Shown here piece by piece: positions 52,874-63,409 of a stretch of 64,000 nt of DNA (positions within the stretch are counted from its first letter, which is position 1; each line of letters begins with the position of its first letter). A program made the position numbers and the translations under genes. The stretch lies in NCBI GenBank assembly GCA_964530625.1, contig CAZHAK010000002.1, forward strand, positions 1 to 64,000, given 5' to 3'. The notes under the pieces were generated by a model. It searched no databases. It was not told where the DNA came from and was given only the letters and a program-made list of their open reading frames with translations. This DNA comes from JABWCQ01 sp964530625. GTDB lineage: Bacteria > Electryoneota > RPQS01.

Positions 52874-54364
52874 ATGCGACTCAAGCTCCTTTGCACAACA
52901 TTTTTATCAGCCGCTTGGCTCACCACAGCAGTCGCGGCGACACATAACGTCTCCATCGCGAATTTTGCCTTCGTGCCGCAGACCTTAATAGCGCAAGTAG
53001 GCGACTCAGTGGTATTCACCAACAACGACAGCGCTCCTCACACCGCAACGTCCACCACCGGCGAGTTCGACAGCGGTAACTTGAACACAGGCGCGTCCTT
53101 CACGCACGTTTTCGCGCAAGACGGCTCCTTCCCGTATGTTTGTCTCTATCATTCAAATATGACAGGTGTCATTAACGTCGGGACGACTGGCGGCGGCGAT
53201 ACCTCCTGGGTAGAGCTGGACAGCCCGACTGGCTTACCGCTATCCGATGTCCGTTTCTGGAATTCAGAGATCGGTTGGATTGCCGGCGAGCAAGGTCTCC
53301 TTAGAACGACCAACGGCGGCGACTCTTGGCAGCTCCTAACAACCCCGGAAGATCTTGAAGCCGTCTTCTTCATCAGTGCGACGGAGGGATGGGTCTGCGG
53401 AAACGACGGATATCTTGCCCACACCACAGACGGCGGACAAAGTCTCACACCACAATCCAGTGGAGTCGGCGAGAAACTACGCGACATCTGGTTTACGGAT
53501 TCACAGAATGGCTGGGCAGCTGGCAGAGACGGTATTCTTATTCACACCACGAACGGCGGACAATCGTGGAATCCGCAGACAAGTCCCGCCACCGATGACT
53601 TGCGCGGCATTAACATGATGAACAGCCAATCCGGATGGATCGTCGGCTCCGACGGCTTAATCTTGTACACAGAAAACGGCGGCAACGCATGGGAGACTCA
53701 ACTAAGCGTACCCGGTGGAGAAGAAGACGAGTTTGAAGCAGTCATTGCGATAGATGCCAACAATGCGTGGGCCGCAGGCGGGCAGGGCCGCATCTACCAC
53801 ACCACAAACGGCGGTCAAAGCTGGTCTCCGCAAACAAGCGGCACGACGGTTGAGCTAATGGATATCTACTTCACGAATTCAGAAAACGGTTGGGCCTGCG
53901 GTGCCGGAGGTTTTCTCTCGCGCGCATCCATGAACGGAGCGATGTGGCATACGCAAATCCCCCCGGTCGTCGCCTCGTTCAACTCCATTTACTTCGTAAG
54001 TGACTCGCTGGGCTTCATGGTCACAGGAGACGGAAGAATCTTTCGCCGAGAAGTTGCGGATATCGTCAGCTCGGCTCCAAACGAGCATCACCCACAGGCG
54101 GTTGCATTTGAACTGATCGGCAACTATCCCAATCCATTCAATCCGGCGACGACTATTGAGTTCTCGCTGAACGCCGCAGGCCACACGACGCTGACAATCT
54201 TCGATGTTCTTGGTCAGGAAGTAGCCCAGCCTGTTAATCAAGTTTTGAGCAGCGGACACCATCGCGTCGACTTCACTGGTGCAAATCTTTCCAGCGGTGT
54301 CTACTTCTATCAGCTCGCAGGCGGAGGTCAACTCGACACCCGCAAAATGATTCTGCTTAAATAA
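52874..54364 (+). CDS. secreted cupredoxin/Ycf48-like propeller protein with sorting domain
   Basis: 496 residues with a signal peptide (MRLKLLCTTFLSAAWLTTAVAA). Residues 23-100 are a cupredoxin domain with type-1 copper ligands His56 (SAPHTATS), Cys90, His93 and Met96 (VCLYHSNM). Residues about 105-395 form a YCF48/HCF136-like propeller of repeated NGGDSW/NGGQSW blades with (G)WAAG and GW(I/V)G motifs. The end is the FlgD/type IX-like domain (YPNPFNPATTIEF, SGVYFYQL, RKMILLK). It may carry electrons or bind copper on the cell surface. Transcribed from the sigma-54 promoter at 52682; the YceI gene follows 39 bases later. Confidence 0.92.
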   Translation: MRLKLLCTTFLSAAWLTTAVAATHNVSIANFAFVPQTLIAQVGDSVVFTNNDSAPHTATSTTGEFDSGNLNTGASFTHVFAQDGSFPYVCLYHSNMTGVINVGTTGGGDTSWVELDSPTGLPLSDVRFWNSEIGWIAGEQGLLRTTNGGDSWQLLTTPEDLEAVFFISATEGWVCGNDGYLAHTTDGGQSLTPQSSGVGEKLRDIWFTDSQNGWAAGRDGILIHTTNGGQSWNPQTSPATDDLRGINMMNSQSGWIVGSDGLILYTENGGNAWETQLSVPGGEEDEFEAVIAIDANNAWAAGGQGRIYHTTNGGQSWSPQTSGTTVELMDIYFTNSENGWACGAGGFLSRASMNGAMWHTQIPPVVASFNSIYFVSDSLGFMVTGDGRIFRREVADIVSSAPNEHHPQAVAFELIGNYPNPFNPATTIEFSLNAAGHTTLTIFDVLGQEVAQPVNQVLSSGHHRVDFTGANLSSGVYFYQLAGGGQLDTRKMILLK

Positions 54365-54403
54365 GTTTATGCACTGTAACCAAAAGAGGAGCGGGAAACA
54401 ACG

Positions 54404-54973
54404 ATGAAAACACTTCTGTTATCCCTGCTTATTTCGACCGCAACTTGCTTCGCGGGTGAAAAGTTCACCGTCGATCAATCCAATCCTTCCAATCTGATAA
54501 GCTTCACGAGCAAGGCTCCACTTGAAGAGGTCGTCGGCAGAACGAATTCTGCGACAGGCTTCATAATATTACCCAACGCGGCTTCACAAGGCTCTTCTGA
54601 AATCCATGTGGACCTGGCCTCGCTGACAACAGGCTTATCGCTCCGCGACAGACACATGCGCGAAAACCATCTCGAAACGGATCAGTTCCCTGAGGCAGTA
54701 TTTACGCTAACATCACTTGAGCTTCCGGGCGGCGTTCTAACTCAAGGAAAAAAAACATCTGTAAAGGTGTATGGAACGATGTTCCTGCACGGTGTCGCAA
54801 AAGAGATGAACCCAATCACATGGCTGACTCTGACGGGAGACGACTTGGTGATTGAATCCAAATTCAGTGTCAGTCTCCAAGACTACAACATTACTCGCCC
54901 CGAATTCCTCATCATGAAGCTCGCCGATGACCAGCGTATTGACGTGAAACTGACCGCTCGACGAACTCCTTAA
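54404..54973 (+). CDS. YceI-family periplasmic protein
   Basis: 189 residues with a signal peptide (MKTLLLSLLISTATCFA). The lipocalin-like YceI barrel is clear: VDQSNPSNLISFTSKAPLEE, SSEIHVDLASLTTGLSLRDRHMR, PEAVFTLTSL, GTMFLHGVAKEM, KFSVSLQDYNI. YceI proteins bind isoprenoid-type molecules such as quinones. AGAGGAG precedes the ATG. It lies 39 bases after the cupredoxin gene and probably shares the sigma-54 transcript, which links copper and quinone or redox chemistry at the surface. Confidence 0.9.
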   Translation: MKTLLLSLLISTATCFAGEKFTVDQSNPSNLISFTSKAPLEEVVGRTNSATGFIILPNAASQGSSEIHVDLASLTTGLSLRDRHMRENHLETDQFPEAVFTLTSLELPGGVLTQGKKTSVKVYGTMFLHGVAKEMNPITWLTLTGDDLVIESKFSVSLQDYNITRPEFLIMKLADDQRIDVKLTARRTP

Positions 54974-55110
54974 AAGATTGTCCGCAGTTGCCTTGGCCAC
55001 AATACCCTCGCAGCTTCTTATTGAATTCGTGATAGTCATACAACTATTCATTCAGTTGGCACGAGTTGCATTCAAGCCATCACCCATCATCTAACCAGCT
55101 TTTATTCTGC

Positions 55111-55147
55111 AAAAAAAAGAGCCCTTGGGAATCGTCCAAGGGCTCTT
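55111..55147 (-). terminator. terminator of the second efflux operon
   Basis: AAGAGCCCTTGG/CCAAGGGCTCTT, 12 perfect pairs with a 7-base loop, followed on the minus strand by eight T. The plus-strand side has little T. Confidence 0.85.
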
Positions 55148-55161
55148 GACATTTGCAAAGC

Positions 55162-58100
55162 TTACTTCGAGTGCTTAGCCGCGAGTGCCTCGTTCGCCTG
55201 ATCGGACTCTTCCAAGAGTTTGTCAGGATCGTGCACCGGAGAGTATCTCGCGACCATTGAATACACCACAGGCACCAAAACCAGCGTTAAGAACGTCGAG
55301 AACAACAGTCCGCCCACCACGGCGATACCAAGCGGTCGGCGAGCTTCCGCACCCGCGCCTAACCCAATCGCGATAGGAAGAATACCGAACACCGTCGCAA
55401 ACGACGTCATTAAAATCGGTCTTAAACGAATCACAGACGCCTCGATCACAGCATGGACCACGTCCTTACCGCGTGCGCGAAGCTGGTTTGAGAACTCCAC
55501 AATCAGAATCGCGTTCTTCGTCACCAGTCCGATAAGCATGATCAAACCGATCTGAGAATAAATATTGAGGGATTGCCCGAGGACAAATAACGACAGCAGC
55601 GCACCGAACACAGCAAGCGGCACGGACAGCAAAATCGTGAACGGATGTATGAAACTCTCAAACTGAGCGGCCAACACAAGGAAAATAAACACCAGTGCCA
55701 GCACGAAAAAGTAATACAGCCCTGTACTCGATTCCTTGAACTCTTGTGACTGCCCGGCAAACTCCCGGGTGACTCCCTTCGGCAGACTTGTTTCTTTGAT
55801 GTTGTCCAAGTCGTCGAGAACCTTTCCTAGCGACACAAATGGAATGAAATTCGAAGTGAATGTCGCCGACCGCCGACGATTGAAGTGATTCAATTCCTTC
55901 GGTCCGGATGTTTCAGTGACAGTGACGACGTTCGCGAGCTGCACAAGCCCCGCGTTCCCGCGCACATAGACACCCTCGATCACGTCCGGCGTGGCGCGCT
56001 CCTCTGCTCGCACTTGCATGATCACGTCGTACTGTTTCGTCCCGCGCTTGAACTCACTGACGACGCGCCCGCCCAAAAGTGCTTGAAGCGTCGATCCGAT
56101 CTCATTCGTAGACACACCAAGTTCCGATGCTCGGTCACGATCGATCGCAATGCTGAGTTCAGGCTTGTCAAGTTTCAAATCCGAATTGGAATTGTAAAGA
56201 TAACCAAGCGCATTCGCCTGTGCCATCAAAACATTCATCGCCTGATTGAGTTCTTCATAGCTCTCAGCCTGAATGACGTACTCAACCGGGCTCGACGAGA
56301 AACTCCCGAGCGCAGGAGGATTAATTACAAATGCCATGACGCCGGGAATCGCGAACAGCGGAGGAAACAACTCTTCAACAATTTTTTGCTGCGACTTTTC
56401 CCGGCCGTCAGCCGATCCGAGGTTTAAGAAGATAAAGCCTTCCGTCACACGTCCCGGTCCCTGAAATCCCAGACCCATTGCCGTGAACAGGCCTTTGCGT
56501 TCTGGCAGGTTATAAAGAATGTTCTCCACCGTTTGCATATTGCGGTCGGTGTAATCTAATGTCGAACCTTCGGGAGCAATGATGATTCCGAATCCAACGC
56601 CTCGATCCTCAGTCGGCACAAGTTCGCTCGGCATAAACTTGAAGATACCCGCGCTGAGCACAACCAGCACTGCTGCTGTGAGAATTGTCACCCACCGATG
56701 CCGCAACGCCCACTTCAAAATTCTCTCGTAGGTGATGTTCAACCACTCAAAAAATGCATCGAAGGTGCGTGAAGCCCAGCCGCCGCTTGTGCCGTGAATA
56801 GGGCGAAGAATACGCGAACTGAACATAGGTGTCAATGTCAACGCGACAAATCCAGAAATCGCGACGGCAATCGCAACGGTAAACCCGAATTCACGAAACA
56901 ACCGACCAACCGATCCCGTCAAAAACGCCACCGGCACAAACACCGCCACCAAAGTCACCGTCGTCGCAATCACCGCAAACGCGATTTCCTTGGTACCGTC
57001 CAAGGCCGCGCGCATTCGACTCTTGCCCATTTCCATGTGCCGGAAAATATTCTCAAGCACCACAATCGCGTCATCAACGACCAATCCGATCGCCAGCACA
57101 AGTCCAAGCAGCGTAAGAATATTAATCGTAAATCCGGCAAAGTAAATCACCGTAAACGTACCGATAATCGAAACCGGAATCGCCAGCGTCGGGATAATCG
57201 TCGCGCGCATGCTCTTCATAAACACGAGCACGACCAGTATCACCAAAAACATCGCGATGATCAGCGTCTCGCCGACTTCATGAATAGACGCCTCAATAAA
57301 CTCCGACGAATCATATGCTTCGTCAAGTTTCATTCCCTCAGGCAACGCCAGTTCAAGTGCAGGCAAAGTTTCTCTTACCGCGCGCGCAACGTCAATTGTC
57401 GATGCTTTTGACTGCTTGACGATACCCAACCCCACCGCAGGTCTTCGATTGTAGCGCGTTATCGTGCGTTCGTCTTCAGCGCCGATCTCAACGGTTGCCA
57501 CGTCGCCAAGCCGCACAACGCCTTCAGCTGTTTTGGAAATGATGATGGCCGCAAACTGCTCAGGTGTATTCACTTCGCCGCGCGTGCGCACGGAAAACTC
57601 GCGCTCCGCACCTTCCACACGTCCACCAGGAATCTCCGCGTTCTCACGCCGAATAGCTGCTTCCACGTCATTCGGCGATAATCCGCGCGCCGCCAAACGC
57701 GCCGGATCGAGCCACACGCGCATCGCGTATCGGCGCTCGCCGCCGATAAACACCGAGCCGACGCCCGGTAATCTTTGTATGCGTTCTTTAAGGATGCGAT
57801 CCGCCGCGTCTGTCAGTTCCAACACGTCGTGTCGGTCGCTTGACAATCCGAGCCACACAATCGGCTGCGCGTTAGCATCTACCTTCTCAACAATCGGATC
57901 TTCCACCTCACGGGGCAATAGCCCGCGACTGCGCGCAACGCGGTCCCGCACGTCATTGGCCGCTTCTTCAACATCGCGCGACAGCTCAAACTCAATGGTG
58001 ATCACCGAGCCTTCTTCCTTGCTGGAAGAAGACATACGCTTCACACCCGACAGCGTCGCAAATTGCTCTTCAAGCGGATCGGTAATCTCAGTTTCAACCA

Positions 58101-58272
58101 CGCTCGCGCTCGCGCCGCGATAAAGCGTAATCACCGAAACAATCGGCGGATCAATATCCGGATACTCGCGTACCGGCAATCGCAAAAAGGAAATCACGCC
58201 GAACAAAATAATCGCGAGGCTCATCACCGACGCGAAAACAGGTCGGCGAATCGAAAGATCACTTAGTTTCAT
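55162..58272 (-). CDS. HAE1-type RND efflux pump
   Basis: 1036 residues, the standard length. TM4 reads AIGLVVDDAIVVLENIFRHME with the paired Asp of drug-type pumps. Large periplasmic loops, the RMSSSSKEEGSVITIEF loop and the second-half signature GLVTKNAILIVEFSNQL support the AcrB-like HAE1 family. The C-terminus is charged (about the last 30 residues). Last gene of the operon TolC-adaptor-pump. The start overlaps the adaptor stop by 4 bases. Substrates are likely hydrophobic compounds, inferred from the family only. Confidence 0.94.
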   Translation of the reverse strand: MKLSDLSIRRPVFASVMSLAIILFGVISFLRLPVREYPDIDPPIVSVITLYRGASASVVETEITDPLEEQFATLSGVKRMSSSSKEEGSVITIEFELSRDVEEAANDVRDRVARSRGLLPREVEDPIVEKVDANAQPIVWLGLSSDRHDVLELTDAADRILKERIQRLPGVGSVFIGGERRYAMRVWLDPARLAARGLSPNDVEAAIRRENAEIPGGRVEGAEREFSVRTRGEVNTPEQFAAIIISKTAEGVVRLGDVATVEIGAEDERTITRYNRRPAVGLGIVKQSKASTIDVARAVRETLPALELALPEGMKLDEAYDSSEFIEASIHEVGETLIIAMFLVILVVLVFMKSMRATIIPTLAIPVSIIGTFTVIYFAGFTINILTLLGLVLAIGLVVDDAIVVLENIFRHMEMGKSRMRAALDGTKEIAFAVIATTVTLVAVFVPVAFLTGSVGRLFREFGFTVAIAVAISGFVALTLTPMFSSRILRPIHGTSGGWASRTFDAFFEWLNITYERILKWALRHRWVTILTAAVLVVLSAGIFKFMPSELVPTEDRGVGFGIIIAPEGSTLDYTDRNMQTVENILYNLPERKGLFTAMGLGFQGPGRVTEGFIFLNLGSADGREKSQQKIVEELFPPLFAIPGVMAFVINPPALGSFSSSPVEYVIQAESYEELNQAMNVLMAQANALGYLYNSNSDLKLDKPELSIAIDRDRASELGVSTNEIGSTLQALLGGRVVSEFKRGTKQYDVIMQVRAEERATPDVIEGVYVRGNAGLVQLANVVTVTETSGPKELNHFNRRRSATFTSNFIPFVSLGKVLDDLDNIKETSLPKGVTREFAGQSQEFKESSTGLYYFFVLALVFIFLVLAAQFESFIHPFTILLSVPLAVFGALLSLFVLGQSLNIYSQIGLIMLIGLVTKNAILIVEFSNQLRARGKDVVHAVIEASVIRLRPILMTSFATVFGILPIAIGLGAGAEARRPLGIAVVGGLLFSTFLTLVLVPVVYSMVARYSPVHDPDKLLEESDQANEALAAKHSK

Positions 58273-59378
58273 TTACCGGCTCCACTGTCGGCCTGCATCA
58301 TCTGAGCCTGCTTCTGCGCCGCTACGGCCGAATCAATACTCGACACCGGAACAACTTTAGCGCCGTCAAAAATCTTTTGCTGTCCCGCTTTGACGACCAT
58401 GTGCGTTTCGTCAATGCCGCTTACGACTTCAACCGATTCTCGTGAGCGGCTGCCCAACTGCAAAGGCGTCTTCGCCACCGAAGAATCCGCGTTTACCACA
58501 TAAACATAAGGCTGATTCTGTTCGAGGAACACGGCCTCACTCGCAATTGTCAGCGCGGATTCACGCGTATGTAAAGTTACCGCAGCGTTCGCCGACATAC
58601 CCGGTCGGTATTTTCCTTCAGGGTTTTCCAGCCGCGCAACAACTCCCACACTTCGGGTGCCCGCATCCACGCGAGGTTCAACAACCATTACGGTGCCGAC
58701 AGCCTCATCATCCGGGAACGCTACTGTGCGAACACGCACTTCAGCTCCCACCGCAAGCTCAGGCAAATGTCTCTCCGGCACCGAAAAGTTCACGCGCAGC
58801 CGATCAATCTTCGCCAAATCGGCGATCGGAGTTCCCGGTTGCACGTAAGTTCCCGGGCTGATTTTGCGCGCGCCGACGATGCCCGAAAACGGCGCTGTAA
58901 TTCTCGCCTTTTCATGTTGCGCCTTTGCATACGCGACATTCGCTTCAGCGACGCGCAACGACGCGTCTGCGTTTTCCATATCCTGCTGAGACCCCGCTCC
59001 TTGCTCCGCAATACTTTTCATACGGTCATAAGATGCCTGTGCCTGATCCCTAAGTGCGATAGCGCGATCCAATGCCGCTTTCAATTCGCTGTCGTCAATC
59101 TGCGCCAGCAATTCACCGCGAGTGACAGTGCCGCCTTCCTCAAACGGAATGCGCGTCACGGTGCCGCCGATTTCCGCCACGACAGTGACTGCTTCATCGG
59201 CGCTGATGGAACCAATCGTCTCAAAGCGATCCTCAACGGCTTGCTTCGTGGCATACGTGACTTCCACGGGTGTCGGCGGCATTGACCAGCCGCCCCCCCA
59301 GCCGCCGCCCATACAGCCGATAAGCAATGTGCTAAGTAATAGGGCGCCCAGCGCCGAGAGTGTCTGAATAGGCTTCAT
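58269..59378 (-). CDS. RND efflux adaptor lipoprotein (MFP family)
   Basis: 369 residues from ATG 59378, preferred to 59402 because the signal peptide (MKPIQTLSALGALLLSTLLIGC, lipobox LIGC) starts there; the 59402 alternative directly follows the upstream stop. After Cys comes a Gly-rich linker. Lipoyl halves (VVAEIGGTVTRIPFEEGGTVTRG and APFSGIVGARKISPGTYVQPG) flank an alpha-hairpin. The family joins the pump to the TolC-like channel. Its end overlaps the pump start by 4 bases. Confidence 0.92.
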   Translation of the reverse strand: MKPIQTLSALGALLLSTLLIGCMGGGWGGGWSMPPTPVEVTYATKQAVEDRFETIGSISADEAVTVVAEIGGTVTRIPFEEGGTVTRGELLAQIDDSELKAALDRAIALRDQAQASYDRMKSIAEQGAGSQQDMENADASLRVAEANVAYAKAQHEKARITAPFSGIVGARKISPGTYVQPGTPIADLAKIDRLRVNFSVPERHLPELAVGAEVRVRTVAFPDDEAVGTVMVVEPRVDAGTRSVGVVARLENPEGKYRPGMSANAAVTLHTRESALTIASEAVFLEQNQPYVYVVNADSSVAKTPLQLGSRSRESVEVVSGIDETHMVVKAGQQKIFDGAKVVPVSSIDSAVAAQKQAQMMQADSGAGK

Positions 59379-59402
59379 AGTCAATATCTCACTGTAACTC
59401 AT

Positions 59403-60950
59403 TTATTCTGGTTCCGGCGCAAGGACTTTCAATTGCGCATCCGCTTTCGCGGTTCTAACAAGCGTACGCGAATATCGCCGTTGTGCGTTCGCTAAGTCCG
59501 CTCCCAATCGTACCAATTCAAAGGCGGTTGTCTTACCGCCCTTGTATTCAATCATTCCGATACGCACCTGATCAAGCGACGCGTTGACGTTTTCTTGCGA
59601 AAACTGCAGCCGCGCCTGTCCGTTTACAAGCTCGCGATGCACCGCGCGAACCTGCTCTTCAAGCGTGCGTTGCGCCTGTACATATCGTTGCTCGGCGCGA
59701 TTTACTTCAGCGCGTATTCGATTTCGTTCGCCCTGCGGCCCTCTCTGCAATATCGGCACATTAAGCCGTAGCCCGATTATCCACGACGGATAATCCCGAT
59801 TCAACGCCTGCTCCAACGCGTCGCCGAATTTCGTGTCTAAACTGTTGCGAAGCGTGTCCGCTCCAAAAATCACATCGCGTCCTGTGCCCGCCAAACCATT
59901 GCCGCCCAGCGCGCCGAATAAATCAAGCTGCGGAAGCGAATTCAAACTCGCAGCCTTCGCATACGCTTTCATGCCCTCGACATCCATGGCTGCGGCTTGC
60001 AGTTCAGGATTACTCCGCATCGCGCGCGCAACTACAGAATCCTGCGGATCTGATAGCCCGACTTGTGGCGGCGACTCAATGGTTTTGTAGCGAACCCCCC
60101 TCGCAGGTCTCTGCCCGATCAGCGACGCCAGCGCGTCACTCGTTCGAGTCAAATTATCCTGCGCGTCCAGCAAATTTAACTCTTGATCAGCCAAAAAAAC
60201 TTTGGCATTATTCACTTGATTCGGTCCGACCAATCCCGCCTGCGCACGAATGTCGGCTTCCTGCATCAGCGACAGCGCAAGATCACGCGTCACAATACTC
60301 ACAGCTACGTCTCGTTCAGCCGCGTATAAATCCCAATAAGCCGCTTCGGCAAGTGCGCGCACGCTCTGTAAGGCATACTCTCGCCTGAGCTTGGCAGCTT
60401 CATAACCCTTTGTCGCCTGTGCACGACCCGCCCACGCCGCCGGACCAAATCCCTTCAAGAGCGGTTGCTTAAAGGTAAGCGATCCCGTTGCGTCATACTC
60501 CGGATTCAAGGAAGCAAAAGAAGAATTAGTCTCCAACTTAGTGCCGACAATCGAGGCTTCGAGTTCCGTTCCGATCGGCAACGTAATTCTTGCTCCGGCT
60601 TGCCCAGTCGTGCTCTTAGGATTGACCACACTTGCTCCGGAAAATGGCGAGGCCGAAGGTTGCTTGGAAGAAGCCGAATTAATCTCGCCAAAGAACTCCG
60701 GGTCAAACCCTCCTCGCTCGCGGTTCAGAGTCCCACGCGCCGCCGCCAAAGCAGCGTGAGCGTCTTTCGCAATCGTCGAATGTGCGAGCGCTCCGTCCAC
60801 AACGTCATTCAGGCTAATGCCCTGCCCATCAAGCAATGAAAGAGCCATGTTCAGTGCGCTATCAGGAGGCATGGCGGAAACGTCAATTTGAGCCGCAGCC
60901 TCATGATGCAAGAAATGGAAGATAATAAGAAGTAATAAGATGTATCTCAT
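59403..60950 (-). CDS. TolC-family outer membrane protein
   Basis: 515 residues with a signal peptide (MRYILLLLIIFHFLHHEAAA). Two repeats with long helices (EYALQSVRALAEAAYWDLYA; ERNRIRAEVNRAEQRYVQAQ) and the KAKGYEAAKL-type region identify an outer-membrane efflux channel. First gene of the second efflux operon. It has a -35/-10 promoter at 60991-61019. The operon is divergent from the lipoprotein-regulator-kinase operon. Confidence 0.92.
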   Translation of the reverse strand: MRYILLLLIIFHFLHHEAAAQIDVSAMPPDSALNMALSLLDGQGISLNDVVDGALAHSTIAKDAHAALAAARGTLNRERGGFDPEFFGEINSASSKQPSASPFSGASVVNPKSTTGQAGARITLPIGTELEASIVGTKLETNSSFASLNPEYDATGSLTFKQPLLKGFGPAAWAGRAQATKGYEAAKLRREYALQSVRALAEAAYWDLYAAERDVAVSIVTRDLALSLMQEADIRAQAGLVGPNQVNNAKVFLADQELNLLDAQDNLTRTSDALASLIGQRPARGVRYKTIESPPQVGLSDPQDSVVARAMRSNPELQAAAMDVEGMKAYAKAASLNSLPQLDLFGALGGNGLAGTGRDVIFGADTLRNSLDTKFGDALEQALNRDYPSWIIGLRLNVPILQRGPQGERNRIRAEVNRAEQRYVQAQRTLEEQVRAVHRELVNGQARLQFSQENVNASLDQVRIGMIEYKGGKTTAFELVRLGADLANAQRRYSRTLVRTAKADAQLKVLAPEPE

Positions 60951-60990
60951 ACCAGCGAATACTCACTGTTTTGCACGTTTGTTCCCGGCA

Positions 60991-61019
60991 AATATACGGA
61001 GATTCACATAAAAAGTCAA
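60991..61019 (-). promoter_or_regulatory. promoter of the second efflux operon
   Basis: TTGACT, 17 bases, TATATT on the minus strand, about 40 bases before ATG 60950. Confidence 0.7.
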
Positions 61020-61058
61020 AATTCTGCACACTTTCGGCCCAACATTTGTAAATTCTAC

Positions 61059-61069
61059 GTATATTATAC
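61059..61069. repeat. palindrome GTATA-T-TATAC
   Basis: Perfect 5-base arms around one base, about 40 bases upstream of the efflux-operon -35. Possible regulator site or part of a rightward promoter. Confidence 0.3.
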
Positions 61070-61074
61070 TTGAA

Positions 61075-61093
61075 ATGCGCATCCTCTGCGCAT
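61075..61093. promoter_or_regulatory. inverted repeat ATGCGCA-N5-TGCGCAT, candidate operator
   Basis: Perfect 7-base arms in the divergent region, between the two operons. Suits a dimeric regulator that could act on both sides. Confidence 0.45.
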
Positions 61094-61199
61094 GTGTGCA
61101 TCTCGTTTTCAACTTTTCTCATAGTGGCGTGTCGAACATTTGGAAACGCCTCAAAACCTCCACAATGCCATAGTCCTGCAACAATGGGCAGAGCCTCAA

Positions 61200-61960
61200 G
61201 TGAAGAAACTCCTTATAATTTCAATTCTTACGCTTCCAATGTTATGGCTAGGGTCGTGCTCCGCTCCGCATGACAACCCCCTCGATCCGGCCTCGCCAAA
61301 CTATCAAGAACCTGCTCCTCCCCCCGGGGAAACCCCTATTCCGAGCTTTTCGACAACTTTGCGTAGTGTGCACACTGGGCGTACGACCACGGACATCTAC
61401 AAAGTCCTGGCGGAGCTATGGCCGGACTCCGCGCTGGCCATCGACTCAGTAACAATTCAGTACAACGGTCTGGCCGCTCGTCGGATGGATTTGTCAAGTA
61501 CAACCGGGCGCTGGGGCGTGGCGCTTTCATCATCGTTCATCGGCAGCGACAATCTGGAATCGGTACTCGGCCAACCCTTCCACTTCTTTATCTATACTCC
61601 AAGTGATTCACTTTGGACAGTCGGACCGTACTATGTCTTCCGCGTCATTCAAGAAACACCACTAACCAGCGACCCTGATTCAAACATAGTGGTAGGGCCG
61701 TTTCCCACTCTTACGTGGCCACCATTTGGTGCCTCATTCCCTTACAAACATATCACGGTCGTTGAGCGCAAGAACGAAATACTGCAAATCATTGAGGAAT
61801 GGAGGTCAGATACGCTTTCGTCAGCGGCTACCCAAGTTCAGGTCTCAGATTCCCTCGAAGACGATAACGATTACCATTGGATATTATTGGTGTTCGACAA
61901 CTATGGCAATACATCACTATCATTAGAAACACCGTTCCAAGTCCAAGCCGGAGTCGCCCC

Positions 61961-61964
<4 letters not shown>
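61200..61964 (+). CDS. secreted lipoprotein of unknown function
   Basis: 254 residues beginning with GTG 61200, chosen because a lipoprotein signal peptide starts there (VKKLLIISILTLPMLWLGSC, lipobox LGSC), followed by DNPLDPASPNY, a motif often seen after the lipid Cys in FCB-group lipoproteins. The remainder looks like two fibronectin III-like sandwiches (VTIQYNG, FPTLTWPPFG, YHWILLVFDNYGN). The upstream frame back to 61140 has no signal. Its stop overlaps the start of the sigma-54 activator by 4 bases, so it is a fixed partner of the regulator and kinase. Function unknown; an envelope sensor is a speculation. Confidence 0.75.

Positions 61965-63405
<1,441 letters not shown>

Positions 63406-63409
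<4 letters not shown>

Noticed and set aside
52552..52947. Open frame of 131 codons on the plus strand
   Set aside because: It begins upstream of the sigma-54 start point, overlaps the signal peptide of the cupredoxin gene in another frame, and has Ser/Lys-rich low-information composition.
55067..55080. TGGCACGAGTTGCA resembling a sigma-54 promoter
   Set aside because: GG and GC are only 8 bases apart; the family requires 10. It also faces a convergent gene end.
56794..57411. 205-codon plus-strand open frame rich in Arg, Asn and His
   Set aside because: Antisense shadow of the RND pump; composition is typical of a reverse-frame read of membrane protein codons.
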